Positions 1-13,080 of a DNA stretch of 64,000 bases are shown in pieces. The DNA comes from Lophius americanus. Its lineage: Eukaryota; Chordata; Actinopteri; Lophiiformes; Lophiidae. Where the stretch lies: contig JBBDHG010000028.1 in assembly GCA_037951165.1 (NCBI GenBank), positions 2,595,501-2,659,500 on the forward strand. Reading direction: 5' to 3'. The translations under genes were made by a program, and so were the position numbers. The stretch's first letter is position 1, and each line of letters opens with the position of its first letter. The notes under the pieces are model-generated. The model had not been told where the DNA came from, did not search any database, and saw only the letters and a list, made by a program, of their open reading frames with translations.

Positions 1-1374
1 CCGTTTTTCAGAGCTAAGCAAAACCTGTTGGCTCCATATGGAACTTCTGCACAAGAGGAATGTATCTGAGCTGGTGGAAGTCAGTGTGGAAGTCCAGGTG
101 ATCGACGGGGGCGGTGCTACAGTGCACTGAAGACTTAGCAAAATTTAGATCCAGCTTAAACTGCAAGGTGGGTATATTTGGACGAGGTCCTTCAGATCAA
201 AATCTCATCCCATCATCTGCATAAAAACTACTGGAAAAAACAGAACTAGCAAATTTCATGGCTTTTCTGTCATGTCCCATCACCTAGTGTTTAATGACAT
301 CACCTGGTTGCTCCCACTCTGCTGTATATGTATATGGATTGTCTAACTGTTTATCTCCTAAGGATCTTAAATGTCTATCAATCTTCTTGAGCTTCCACCA
401 CTGACCGAACTGGCAGACTGGATATATTCGCCAGTCATCCAGGTGATTGACCACAGCAGAAGCTTTCAGGAGGAAATATGAAATTGACTTGGTTCTTCTT
501 CTTCATGAGGAGTATTTGTATTATTACACTATGATCAGACGGATAGCATGATGGTTGATTTAAGCGAAGACAACCAAATCACGACTTGCAATTATTCGTT
601 ACACAATTAATCTTCGGCTAAAGTTTCATGATCATGACAGCCATATCCGTAGTTTCAATTTCCCCTTCAGAGTGTCCTCAGGGTGAAGAATAGAACATAT
701 GTCATGTAAGATTTCACACTTAACTCAAACTTCTTCTTACATGACACTCTTTACTTTCCACATAATTTAAAATGACCTACATCTGTACAAATAGAACTCA
801 ACGTGTGCTCAAGTGGCTATTATCAGGGCAACGCCAACTCGCTGCATTGTTGTTTGAGATCAATGTTCAATACAACCACGATAAAAGAGAAGAACAGCAG
901 ATACAAGACTGTATTTGTGTGTGCGCCTCTTAATCTCCCCTGTTCCAGCTCAGCCTAACTGACATTTTCTTAATTTATTCCTCTCAGGATTCAAACACTT
1001 TAATTAGGTCACTCCAAATGTCCTCCCACGCATCGTTATTCCCCAAATTTTTTAGATTTCATTATGCTTGTCAGTCGCCTCCCTCGTTTCTCATTTCCTT
1101 TCTTGTTCTCCTTTCCGCACGTGCCATTTTTGCTCGGAGGGTTATCGTATTAATGATGTTTGGCATTTTCTTCCAAAGTAAATGCTGAGGTAAATACATA
1201 ATTGTATTATGGCGTGAAATAAAAACGTACAGTTTTAGCCAAGGTCGTTTCTTTTCTGGACTAGGATGCCAGTGTCTTAATATGTGAACATGTTTGTCTA
1301 TGTAAGTCGGCATGTATTTTACTGTAAGTATTTTGCACCTCATGCAAAATTCCTACTGCTAATAGCATGCAGAA

Positions 1375-1402
1375 GTTGTGTGTGTGTGTGAGTGAGTGTG
1401 TT
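1375..1402. repeat. short (GT)n
   Basis: An interrupted GT run with GTGA variants. It is the only repeat seen in 1-3600. The rest of that stretch is AT-leaning intron with no gene or recognisable element. Confidence 0.7.
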
Positions 1403-3743
1403 TGTTCTCCGCTATAATAGAAAGTGTTTAATCTCTAAATTGTTCCTCAGTGTACCAGGAGTCCTGGCTTATCTCCAGCCTCAGTAGAAACAAGAGGAAA
1501 TTACTTTTCTACAAAGCATCTGACAAGGCAAAATCTTTTACAGGTTTTCCACTGGTTCAGCAGGACATTTACTATGACTTAAATGCTTCGCCGAGGCCTA
1601 ATACACATGAGAGGTGCTACCTTTCTGGATGCAATTCTCTTTTACAGCCAGCCAGTAGGTTTAAGCTCTCTGATGCATTAAGCTGACTGTTGACAGAATG
1701 TGCCAATCAACTACAGATTAAATTGTTATTTTGTATCTTGCACTATTCTGTGACCCTCGGAGTTATCAGGCAAGAGAGAAATTTTAACCGGTTCTTGGTT
1801 ATTATTGACTCCAACGAATCCAATAGTTTCATGTCGTGCCAGTGCAGTTCTGCCACCATTGACGATGATGTATTTTTTGGAACTGAACTTTGGAGCCTAA
1901 AACTAGACTTACTTTGTACAATATCAGTTATAGATGTTGGATTCCAACTCACAACTGCCATTTTGCAAATAAATAGTTTGCAGCAGCTCACGATTGGTGT
2001 GCTCAAACTGCACAGTCAAATCTGTGTGCCCACACTCTACGACATGTCAGTCCCTGCAGCACAATGTTGCTATAGAAAATGATTAAAGATCTTGTCTTGT
2101 CTTGAAAGCTCAATGGCAGGAACAAGTTGGTTTTCTAGGAACATGCTACCAAGACAGAAACGAGCTGCCTTGATCATTTTTGCCATTGTGTGACGAAACC
2201 TCTTCAAAAAGAGGACGTGTGTGTGGTTTATACTACTGTATTTTGCAGAGACAATTTGATTTGCGAGCTACATATGATTTTATATAGTGTTAATTTGATA
2301 GCACCCCTTTGACAGCTAAGGACATTCATTTTTCTTCCTTTTTGTGCAGTTGCTACCAGCCACAAACTTCCTACATGACTACTTGTTATATTATGTTTAC
2401 ATCAGTTGATCGAGTTGTGGCTCTGCTTCAGCTGAGTGAAAGCCGGAGAAAACCATCCAATCGTTCGATGACTGCCCAGGAGCTGCTGATTGACACTCGC
2501 AACCCCGTGTGGACTGCATGACATAAAAACGGCCAACTAGTTTTGACAGCAGGTCTGACGGTCATGAGGCTCAAGATAGGGCCGAAAAAAGACTTGAATC
2601 ATACAGTGTACGCCCGAATTAACTTGCACCAACAACAGGAACAGGGATCCAATGAGGACTCCGGGCTGGGAGCTCCAAATGTGTGTGTGTATAACTCCAG
2701 TGAAAAAGGTCATTGATCATCCTATTCGATCGTCCTATTGTTTTACGGCAACTGGCATTCAAATAGAAACCTTCTAATAATTGCCCATACCTGTGAAATA
2801 TCACATAATGTGACCCCAATCCCTCAGCATGTGTGTGAGGCTGCCGGTGTCTTCCTTATACTCAATTGAGGTCCCCCTACACCTTAAACACAACATCCTC
2901 CACCAGGACAAAACCCCCCACAAAAATATCAAATTATGGCAGTAGTAAACGAAACCCCATGGTAGGCATCACATGACCGTCATAATGTAGTAATATGGTT
3001 ATTATCAAAGCCCCACTTGTACAATCCAGCTCCAATATAGTCTGACCAACCCCATCAACTTTCTCCCCAAGAAGCTCAAATTGCCATGCTGGTTTATTGA
3101 CTGTGCTCAATGCTGATCCATATGAGGAAGTCAGAGCCACAAACCTCGAGGATGGATAATTCACGACCTTCTGAGAAAGATAAGCAGAGAATGTTGGTTC
3201 TATTAGCTACACAGCACTGTGGGTTATGAGGGCTGTGCTTGAGCCTTGCAATGTTTCGCTTGAGGGTTTGGCTAAAGCAGCTCTCTGCAACTGCAGGATC
3301 ATGCTTCTGCAGTGAGTCGAGAAGAAATTCGGCCAGATGAGTCCGGTAATTATGTGGTTGGCCTTGGCAAATGGAAGACGTTGGCTGATTATTGGTACAG
3401 CTAAAAGCCGGGGCGCTTAAGCCAGAACCAGCCAGCTACAGTAGTGCACTGTGTGGCAAACCCAAAACGCCCTGTGTCTGTGAGGAAACCGTTAAAGAGC
3501 CATACAGAGCTGTGTTTGTGAGTGTGTGTAATTGTATGTGTTATTTTGTGTGAATGTGTGCGGTACAGCAAGAAGAAGTATCTTTCTTGAGGAGTGTACA
3601 GAGAGCTGAGGTTCATTGGGTTTAGTCACACTGTGAATGTAAAGACAGTCTGTGTGTGTGGGAGAGAGCGTTAGACTGTGCTTAAGTTTTCAGAGAGAAA
3701 ATGACTAAATATGTACCAAATCACCAGCAAAAATTGCCAGAAC

Positions 3744-3854
3744 AAACACACAACCCCCCCCCCACACACACACACACCAACACACACACAAACACACACT
3801 TCTGACATATAAAAACATAGATTTTGCTATGAACTCACCCCCCCCCCCACATGC

Positions 3855-3893
<39 letters not shown>
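3744..3893. repeat. compound (C)n(CA)n microsatellite
   Basis: Two poly-C runs, each followed by CA repeats with CAAA and TGCACG interruptions. The pattern looks like an internal duplication of a poly-C plus CA module. It produces spurious valine/cysteine frames on the other strand. Confidence 0.9.
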
Positions 3894-3897
<4 letters not shown>

Positions 3898-5471
3898 ATG
3901 ATTTTAATACACAATAACACACCGAGCGTAATGCTTAGTAGTTCATACTGAAGCCATATGGGCTTGTCACCATCGTAAAGACAGCTTCTGCTAATCACTC
4001 TGACATAGCAGATGCACAGACTGGGGCATTATTGACAAAATTAAGGATTCCCCCCTACCCCCAGCTTCACAGTGTGAAACAGCTGTCCAAAATTTGAGCT
4101 CATGTGCTAGAGAAGCAGAACAGGGAAGAAAGAGAGAGAGAAAAAAAAAAGAGAGGGCAGTGAAGAATAGAGCAATGATCAATAGCCAGACTCTCCAGCG
4201 ACTCAAATGTGATGCCCTTTTTAATTCAGATTTTTGGCAGGATTTGGGCTTTTTCCTCAAGCTGGGCCCGTTTGAGGTTCTGGGTCTCACAATAGGACGT
4301 CATGTTGTTAGGGTGTGTAGAAAACAAAGAGAGAGAAAAGTGTTAAAGGGTTTCATTCACAGCGTGTTGCATCTGGTGCCAGTCACACAGGGAGCATCTA
4401 TTTGTCAGCACATCCCCACAAAAAATGTTTTTGGGGCCCTGGGATCCAAAGCAGGCTGCTGGCAAGAGCCTATAAAGTTGTGTCCTTTTACGAAAAATGG
4501 TCGAAGAGGTATTTCTCCCTTACGGTGAATACATTCCAATAGTTCGTTAAAAAAAACATTTCAATAGCCACAAATAGAAACACAAAGCAACAACAAACAC
4601 ACAGCAGCAGAGTTATATTAAAATTTGCTGTAGACAAGGGTCAAAGACCGTGCACGTCATGCAGCCTGTGTCCTCTGAATCACCAGACCCGCTGCAGGCT
4701 GGGACGCCATGTGAAGCACAGCACACACACGCAACACGCACATACACTAGCAAACACACACATGCACTCACACACACTGAGAGAGAAATCACCTTCCCTG
4801 ACTTTTGATCTTCAGTGCAGCAGGCACATATTTCTTCACCCTCACCCAATTTTCTACACACAAACATAGAAAGTGTGTTCAGCCACAGGCCGACATGCAC
4901 ACAGGTTGAACTCAGATCTCAAATCTGTCATCCATCCATTGCAGGATTTATAGCCATGGTATATGAAGTATGCAGTGATCAGGTGAGACAGCACGAACTC
5001 TGCTGTAAAGTTTGACCTCAGGCATCTCTGACAGTCAATAGATATGCTGCATTTATTATTCAGCACAGACATTTGTGTGGTTCTCCCATGGATTATGGTC
5101 TTACTTGATATTTAAAAGCCAAAAATGTAAAGGAACCTGCCTAGGTCTCGGTTTTATATTTGCGTTTTCTGGTGATTCTGTGTTGGTTCACAAGTCTGGA
5201 ATTTGAAGCTCAAGAGCATCTAGGTCCTTCAGCAACAGATTCCACCAACCATGGTGACAGCGTGATCCAGCCCACTCTGCATCCAACCAGCCCCTCAGTG
5301 AGAGAACTTTGAACCTATTAGAAACATCATTATCATACCAAGCCAGTTACAGAGGGTCATGCTGTCGCTATTGAGGTATTTATGAAAAAAGTTATCCTGG
5401 ATCCATACCATATACTAGATCAACTGTAAGACGTAACCAAATGGCCCCCTTCCCAAGGCCCATCCTTTGAC

Positions 5472-5502
5472 AAAATGTCACACACACACACACACACACA
5501 CA
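5472..5502. repeat. (CA)n microsatellite
   Basis: A CA run of about 15 units, almost uninterrupted. Confidence 0.85.
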
Positions 5503-5889
5503 AACAGAAGCGATCACTCTTGTTGGTGGAGGTAACAGCGATAACATCACCTGTTAGTAACAGGAGGTTAGCCCTCTGTGACAAACATATTTTGATTTAA
5601 ATGAAACTTTCATGGTGCGCTCTTAAAATCATTCACTGCAAAAATAATCAATAATCAGTGGGTTTTCTACAGTGTAACATCGTGAAAACACTGCGTTTAA
5701 ATGTGCTGGTTACTGCTTGTGTCACTCTTCAAACTGAACAAGTTTTACTCGGAAACCATTACAAAGGCAGATTGTTGTTCATGGAGCACTTTAATATGTG
5801 CTGTAGTGAAATGAGATTGAAAATTTACTGCTGAAAATGCATTTTACTGGAGTTATGGACCTTGGTTTGAATTTTCCAATTGGAACATC

Positions 5890-6130
5890 CATCAATCAGC
5901 CATAACATTAAAACAATTAGCTTTATATTGTGTAGGTCTCCTTTCGCAACCAAAGCCTCTCTGTGATGCACTGTGTGTCCTATCTATAAACTACAATCAG
6001 GACCAGCATTCACTTTTTCAGAATGTTATGCTACAGCAGCTTTTCTTTTCTACCTTAGAGCATCATCCACACATCAGGCACATAGTTACCAACTCAATAC
6101 ACTCTTCCTCTATTGCTGTTAAATTGCTGT
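5890..6130 (-). mobile_element. Tc1-like transposon fragment (family A)
   Basis: It begins with an end resembling the terminal repeat of a widespread fish Tc1-type element (ATCAGCCATAACATTAAAAC) and continues in antisense with GACCAGCATTCACTTTTTCAG. The same terminal motif occurs at 27.35 and 39.88 kb. Only one end is present, the coding region is mostly gone, and the far boundary is uncertain. Confidence 0.65.
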
Positions 6131-6940
6131 CATTTGTGTCATTTGGGCAAGCAGAGTGAGTGCTGATCAAACAAATGTGCCCCAGCTGAATGACTCACCA
6201 AATTTTCAGGGATATAATAACACTGACAGACCTGTCGCAATCATGAAAGTTTATTGTCATACAAATGATTGTGATAAATAAGTTTTTTGTCTTTTTATGT
6301 CTGTTTTATCCCACCATTTCATTATGAACGTTTCTGTATGGATGGATGGAGTGGGATGAATTTAGTGAAGAGATGGGCCTAATGGAACTTCGTTACATTA
6401 TTAGTATTAGCAGTTTTGACTGCTAGCTGCTAGTGCCCACAGTGGGATTTTTTAAAATCATTTTTACTGAATCCTCCATGATTTCAGGTCATTAGAATGT
6501 TCATTGAAAGGTTAAACTCCCCAAGGCGGAGGCACTGAAGGCTAATTTAATTCTCTAACCAGAGCAGAACAAGAGTATCCAGATGACATCATTAATCAGC
6601 ATCACTCAAAAATCCAACTGTGGGAAACGACTTGGAAAAAGTCATCTAAGTGTTTTTATGCAGATAAATTGACGCAATTCAAATACAAATCCCACGCACA
6701 AAAAAAAATAAATATACATATACAATTGCATCAGTGTACGACAAATCCTCCATTCCTTTGGTGAGTTATGGCAATGGGTTCGGTTTTGTATAAACTCTAT
6801 GGAGTAGACGGGAAACACTCTGAGTCATGTTAAAGTCATCTTTCCATGGATAAATTCAAAACAAATCATTTGTAGAGAAATCTAAATATTAAAAAGCTCA
6901 ATGCCAGCCAGTATTGGTGAGAACCTTGCAATATGATAGG

Positions 6941-7195
6941 TTGACAATGTTTCCTCTCAGCAAGATGGTTCTAGGTTCAAATCCACCTGAGTTCCTTCTG
7001 TGTGGATTTTAAATGTTCTCTCCGTGTGTGCGTGGGTTCCCTCGGATACTCCGGCCCCCTCCTACAGTCCAACAGCATGCAATCGAAGTGAACTGGCGAC
7101 TGTTCTCCATATATGTGAATATGAGCATGAATGATGGTTTGCTTCATGTCAGCTGGGATTGGCTCCATCCCTCCCTCAGTCTCATTCTAATAATA
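6941..7195 (+). repeat. tRNA-promoter SINE-like repeat
   Basis: It has a B-box-like GGTTCTAGGTTCAAATCC near 6966, then the conserved body of a common fish repeat: TCTGTGTGGATTTTAAATG, a GTGGGTTCCCTC segment, CTACAGTCCAACAGCATGC, and GAACTGGCGACTG. It ends near CAGCTGGGATTGGCTCCA. The A box is poorly preserved. The same family occurs at 48.2-48.5 kb. It is an old, diverged copy. Confidence 0.65.
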
Positions 7196-7224
7196 AATGT
7201 TTCCAAACAAAAAATGCAATTCTT

Positions 7225-7405
7225 AGAACAGCGGATCATCAGTCTACATCTTGCTCTGTCACACCAACCAACTGCATGTCCTCTCTCACCACGATCAGAA
7301 GCCTTCTCTCTGGTCTTCCCTCTTTTCTCCTGCCTGGCAGCTCCATCTCAAGCATCCTTCTACCAACAGATCCACTATCCCTCCCCTTCATCTGCTGAGA
7401 CGCTC
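7225..7405 (-). repeat. possible LINE-derived fragment (antisense)
   Basis: The stretch around TCTCTGGTCTTCCCTC and CTGCCTGGCAGCTCCA, with CATCCTTCTACC, recalls the antisense of a fish RTE-type LINE 3' region. No intact frame remains. This rests on recollection of the repeat's wording. Confidence 0.35.
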
Positions 7406-8226
7406 GTATAATTCAATTTTACTTATATACTAAATAATGTATGCATGTTCCATTGTGATGGTTATGCTATGACTCTATCTATAGATAAAGAAATGCTGCA
7501 TATTGTCAGATGTTGACCCCCGTATTGTTGCACATATATTGCCACCCCATTGAGCCCTGCCCACTCATAACCTCACAAATCATCCAGTATGTACAATAAT
7601 TAAAGAAGTTGGACTGCTGCGAAACCTACTAAGTAATTTGCATAATAAAAGAATCCCTGTGGATAGCGTGAGTAACATAAAAAGAGCACTGTGGGCTTAT
7701 TTGATGGACTATAGCAGATTTCTCTTGAGGGCAAAGCGAAAAGTCAAAAGCCTCCCAAAAGCTAGACTGGCAATTCAGAGGAGAGAGCGAGTGAGCAAAA
7801 AAGAGAAGTATTGTTCTTTGTTTAAACTCACACGCAAGCATGGACGTAACATATACACAAACACAAAGAGAGTGCTGACACCAATAAGCAGTCAATGATT
7901 TTCCTAATGGTTCTCCTTTATGGAAAGGCAGCTCTCATGAGGACGCTCAAAGCTCTGAAAGCCATGTGTAAACCCCCCCCACCACACACACATGCACACA
8001 CAAGTCTAAACTCAGGCTTGGCAAGCACCACCTTTCCTTTAACCTCTTTTCCTCTTTACATCCGAGTCTGTATGTCTCGCAACCGGTTATCACTCGGCCT
8101 CAGCTTATTCCCATTACGGCAAAAAATATTTTCCACTTTTCGCATAATTAAGCCAACTTTCTAATATTTCTCAGCTACAATTTCACTTTTTCAGATTCTT
8201 TGTCACATTTACATGAACACTTATGT

Positions 8227-8351
<125 letters not shown>

Positions 8352-9277
8352 GTCCCTCACCTTGAATAGATTGCCCACAAATTCCACAGAGTAAAACACA
8401 GGCGTCTTTATGTCCTTAAAAAGTTTTAGGTAGGAATGAATGTATAAACCAGCAAGTATTTCGCAAAGAGATTTGAAAAAAAAGTAAGAATAAGAATGCA
8501 TGAGTTATCTTCAAAGTGTGACTCAGCAAAAAGGCTTCTGAAATGTTGCTTCCACAATAACCCATCCTAATTATCTGCTTCGGCGTCCACACACACAAAC
8601 ACGCAGTTTTTTCTATGTTCATTTTAATTTCTTTGTACCTCTGAGACATTGCGTCCGATGAAATGAAACCGAAACAGGAAGGAAGGTTGGAGACAGATGA
8701 AATGAGTGAGCAGTTGCGAGGACGGAACAGGAAAAAAGTGGTAGAGGGAGGAAATGAGAATAAAATAAGTGGAACGGGAGCAAATGACGAGAGGAGAGAC
8801 AGAATTGAGACTGAGTGAAAGAGCAGGAAACTCGGCGGCAGCGGGAAAGCGTCTGCTGATGTGATGGCACGACGTTGATGATGATGGTGATGATGATTCA
8901 CTGCTGGTTGGAAATCAAAAAGAAGAACATGTCATTATCAAGCAGCTCAATTACAGCGCAATTTCTTCCCAGCAGCGCCAGCCTCTGCAGGGCTCCTCAT
9001 TCAAGCTGATTTGGGCGACGTGCAGCGTCTGGAGGACCAGTGAGCGACTCAATGGCGCAGTAAAACGCATCCACTTGAGATGGGAGAAGAAGAAGAGTCA
9101 GGGGGATGACCTTTGGCGAAATGGAGACAGGCAAGAAGGACAGAGAGAAAGTAAGTGCTCCTTTGATGGAGAAAACACCTGTTCAGTGATGAGTCTGAGC
9201 TGATCCTGGAGGGTAACATAAACACTGAACAGCTACTCATGAGGTGCACAGGGGGCTTTATAATTGCATTTATCCTG

Positions 9278-9280
<3 letters not shown>

Positions 9281-9372
<92 letters not shown>
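9281..9372. repeat. long uninterrupted (GT)46
   Basis: 92 bp of perfect GT repeat, ending in GTTGTGTTTC. It lies about 1 kb from the CA array of opposite phase at 8.2 kb. Confidence 0.96.
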
Positions 9373-9373
<1 letters not shown>

Positions 9374-10416
9374 GTGTTTCTATGTCTGCTTGAGTGGAAG
9401 GAGCAGCGCAAGCAGATCGGAGCTATCGTGTGCGAGCAAGTGTGTGTGTTTGTGTTTGTTAGGGGAGATTGCGTGGGTGAGAGTTTTTTGTGATCAGGAA
9501 AGAGTATTTTAGATTTTGTGCATTCTGTTTGTGTTGAGTACAGAGGGGAAGCTGAGGAGTGTGTGGGAATCTGTATTTACGCACTTTACAGGTGGGTGTT
9601 CACCTTAACTACTACGTTTCTTGCGTTATCCAGTGTCTATTCAAACATATTGTTCAAATTTTGACACAATGCATATTTCTTATCTGCATGCTCTACCGAT
9701 CTTTTGCTGTATGGATGGCTGGTTATTCGAAAATATGTGAAATACAGATCCAAAGGCATTTTATGGCTGGATCATTTTGCTTGAAATTTCAATATGAGTA
9801 TTGTCAACAGTATCAAAAGGATAATTCATATATTTTACTTGAAGTGATCTATAATAGCTTTGCATCCTTTTTCATTAAACAATAAAAGCCCAAGAAGCTA
9901 TATGGCAGAATTTACTCAGACATTAAGATTTCATACAGGAAGTGGAACTTCATGATCAAATATACAGTCAACATCTAGAGATGCACAAATTACCTTTATT
10001 TAAACTTCAGATTCTAGTTATTGATATTTATAACATTTGACAGCAGACACATGTCTTTTAGGCATTTATGCTGAATTAAATAATATATAAATATATTTAT
10101 TTGTTCGGTCATTAGAATGAAATTATTATATAATATCATTTTTTCTCTTTTTTTATAAAAAAATAGAGGCAATGCCTCGTCTCATTTAGACAAATCTCAA
10201 AGTCAACATAAAGTGCTTCAGGATCCAACAGAAAACAAATGCAAAAGCTATATATAACAAAAGACTTTTTCAATTTCACCCGATTATAAGAACCCCCTTG
10301 ACCTTTTTATGTTTTGTTTAGTTTTGTTTTTCAACGTATCTCAATAATAAAGGGCACCAGAAGACAGGACTAACCTCAAATGGTCATACAGATCCATGAA
10401 TTCCAAGCTTTTTACT

Positions 10417-11112
10417 CATTAGGTGGGTTTACATTGGACACTTTTCTCTTATCCTAACAAAACCTTTCCAAATTGCAATGTTGTTGGCCTGTTTACATGA
10501 CCTATGATCTTTGCCGACCCGGTGTTTACATGCATCGACTCAACTAATGGGAAACAGCTTTCAGACATGCGCAGATGATCCACACTCCAGTTCGTAAGGT
10601 GGAGAGAATGCTATGATGAGCTGGCTGTCAACCACCAACAAGTGCCCAGAAGAAGAATATGACAAAGAGAGCATGCGCAGAAGTGACTTTTTCATCCATC
10701 TTAGAGTCCAAATATGTAAAACTCTTTCAAAGTTGCAATGAATAAATGACTCTCCGATGTAAACCAGGGCTGTTTTGAAGTTGCGTATTTAAAATGCGTC
10801 ACAGCGCTGTGCATGCGCTGTGCATGCGCTTTGCATGCGCCGAAAAACTCCGCCAGATCATTACGTCATGACGCTGGGCATGCGAAGATTCAACCCAACC
10901 AGTGAGCTTTCCGAAACAGTGTTTACATGCAGCGACGGCTATCGGAAAGGCTTTCCGAAAGGACTTAGACTACCTCCTAGCCAAAGAATGAAATTTCATT
11001 TGGAAAGGGTCTTTTTTTGGAAAGGGGTGTCTACATGCAGCATTTTCTTTACGATTAGGCGTCTTTTCTGAATCTAATCGGAATTAGGCTGTCCAAGTAA
11101 ACCCACCTAATG
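10417..11112. mobile_element. 696-bp non-autonomous inverted-repeat transposon
   Basis: Perfect 16-bp terminal inverted repeats (CATTAGGTGGGTTTAC at 10417-10432 and its complement at 11097-11112) bound the element, and similarity extends inward (TGGACA-type bases). The interior repeats GTTTACATGCA motifs and a triple GCTGTGCATGC. There is no transposase frame, so it needs a partner element. No clear target-site duplication was found, so the superfamily stays open. Confidence 0.85.
10812..10848. repeat. tandem GCTGTGCATGC, three copies
   Basis: Three adjacent near-identical 11-12-mers (…GCATGCGCTGTGCATGCGCT…) with GCATGC palindromes lie inside the element at 10417-11112, before AT-poor sequence and a TTACGTCATGACG stretch. 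Confidence 0.7.
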
Positions 11113-12935
11113 TTGCTACGGCCTTTTCTTTGCTCATGACAAACTGCAGCCAGCCTGTGGCTGCCTCTGCTCTCTCGCTAGCTTCAACCGCTCTGCTAAA
11201 ATTAGATTTTTGGGATTTCCTTGGGTTGATTATTTCTTTTAGTGTCTAATTAAGCTTAATTAAGCATCTCAGCTTAAGCATTGTTGTTCGTCCGTGGCGT
11301 CTAATGTGCAGATATTAAAAACTGGGAGTTTCGAAGTTTGTGGTGAATTCTATGCTGATGATGATGTCATATAATTGGCCATTACAGCTCATCCTTGTTG
11401 TGTATGTGCTTGAGACGTCTATGCATGTAGCCCACTAACCAGCCAAACTGAGACTTTTCACTCAGATGCTGGTCACACCAAAATAAGCCCCCCAGCGCTC
11501 CCAGTTCATTTCTATCAAGTCCAAAACTGATGAGGTGTTGTCTTAATCACGGCACTATATAGTTTTCATCATGACACACATTTTATGGAAAAGTATAGAT
11601 TCTTAAAATCTATACTTTCACACATTTTCTATACTTTCAATAATTTCCCACATTTCTCTGCTTCTATGATGATAATTATATCATTAGTGGATCCACGAGT
11701 CAGTGCGGTTGAAAAAAGAATATTTCTTAGAAATGACTACCAGGGAAAAGTAACCACCAACCAGAATAATTCCACCAGTGGACCTTCTCTGCTTCGTGTG
11801 GCAGTGGAGTACTAGGACTGTTCGGCAGATCCGATTCCAGCATTAGATTCAGTGTCATGCTGAATCCGACCCCTACATAAGGATGCCTGATAAAACTGGC
11901 TAGCGATGTACTGGTTTTCAGTCCTCAACCGTACCACCTGAGGGACACACTACAGACTTGATCCCTTCATGCATGAATGCCAGTCACAGCCAGCTTACTT
12001 TCCAGACATGTCCTCCAACTAACAGTCTTTAGGACCAAGTTACTCTAACAAGTCTTTAAGCCAAACCGGTTTCCCCTGAGGATTACACCTGGATTTGATT
12101 CAACGTCGGATTTGTAGATGGGATGAAGGTTTATCCTCCCCAAAACATCTCTTCCTCCAGCTTTCTACTGGCTTGCATATCTGTTTTTCTCTTTCTCTGT
12201 TCCGTTCTTTCTTCCCCCATTTTCTCTCTCCATCACAGACAGAGACAATTCTGGGCTGTTGGCATTCAGCTCCAGTACTGAGAGGAAGAAAAAGGGAGGA
12301 GGAGGAGGAAGAAAAGCACCCACCACTGTTAGTTTCACTGCTCTTGCTCCATGGGAGTGGAAGGACAAAAGCTTTCCCTGACAGGCTGAATCGCCCCTAT
12401 CTCTACCCCGCCGACATGTCATCACCCTCACCGTACTCTCCATCCCCCGTCTTATTAGAATAACACAATTCATGGGGATTAGTGTGCTGAGGGGGAGATA
12501 GCAATGTCGCTGCTCAGACTCTGTGTCATTGGTCTGTGTGGGTGTGATTTCGTGTTCATGTGCATATGGGTGTTACATTTGGATCACCATGTTGCATGTC
12601 CATGTCACTGCGGGGATTTCAGAGAAAGAGCTAATTTGCCGTATGCTTCCCCAACAACGAGGCTGTCAAGTGTTTTTTAGTTGATGTGGCCATTATCGTT
12701 GAGAGACAAACACGGGGGAACAATATAGATGCTGTGGCTACAGTTAATACAGTGAGCAGGAATGAAACGCCAGCAAACAAAGAGAGATATATTACAGCCA
12801 GTGCTACTTTGACCTGGTGGGAATGTTCTCATCATTTTACTCCTCCCACTTCAACAGCGCACTCCAGGTGAAAATAAACTTGTTTTCACTTTCAAAGAAA
12901 ACCATATGATCATCTCTAAAACGGTTCTCTACAGA
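11113..12935. other. intron stretch without recognised features
   Basis: Apart from the hairpin at 11590-11618, I see no gene, element or array. The 122-codon frame near 12095-12463 is pyrimidine-rich, with no recognisable motif. Confidence 0.5.
11590..11618. other. perfect hairpin, 12-bp arms
   Basis: AAAGTATAGATT and its exact complement are separated by CTTAA. A third, direct copy of CTATACTTTC follows at about 11629. AT-rich arms make chance more likely here. Confidence 0.7.
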
Positions 12936-13080
12936 CGGTAAATGGTAAATGGACAGTACTTATATAGGGCTTTAATATTCTCACAATGCAAGCCAGCATT
13001 CACCCATTCACACAGCGATGAGAGAACCAGCGAGCCGCTAACCCTACACTTTGTGAAACACATTGCTCCTCTCCCGTCGA
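12936..13080 (+). repeat. dispersed fish repeat with AAATGGTAAATGGA head
   Basis: It starts GTAAATGGTAAATGGACAGT, followed by ACTTATATAGGGCTTT and CATTCACCCATTCACACA. This wording is typical of a short dispersed element common in percomorph genomes. No coding capacity. The class (SINE or non-autonomous DNA element) is not decided here. Confidence 0.6.

Noticed and set aside
4094..4528. 144-codon frame
   Set aside because: Starts in a purine run coding KKKER and shows no family resemblance.
9049..9493. Histidine/threonine or cysteine/valine frames
   Set aside because: Product of the perfect GT array.
12095..12473. Frames of 122 and 102 codons
   Set aside because: Pyrimidine/purine-biased, overlapping on opposite strands, no motif.
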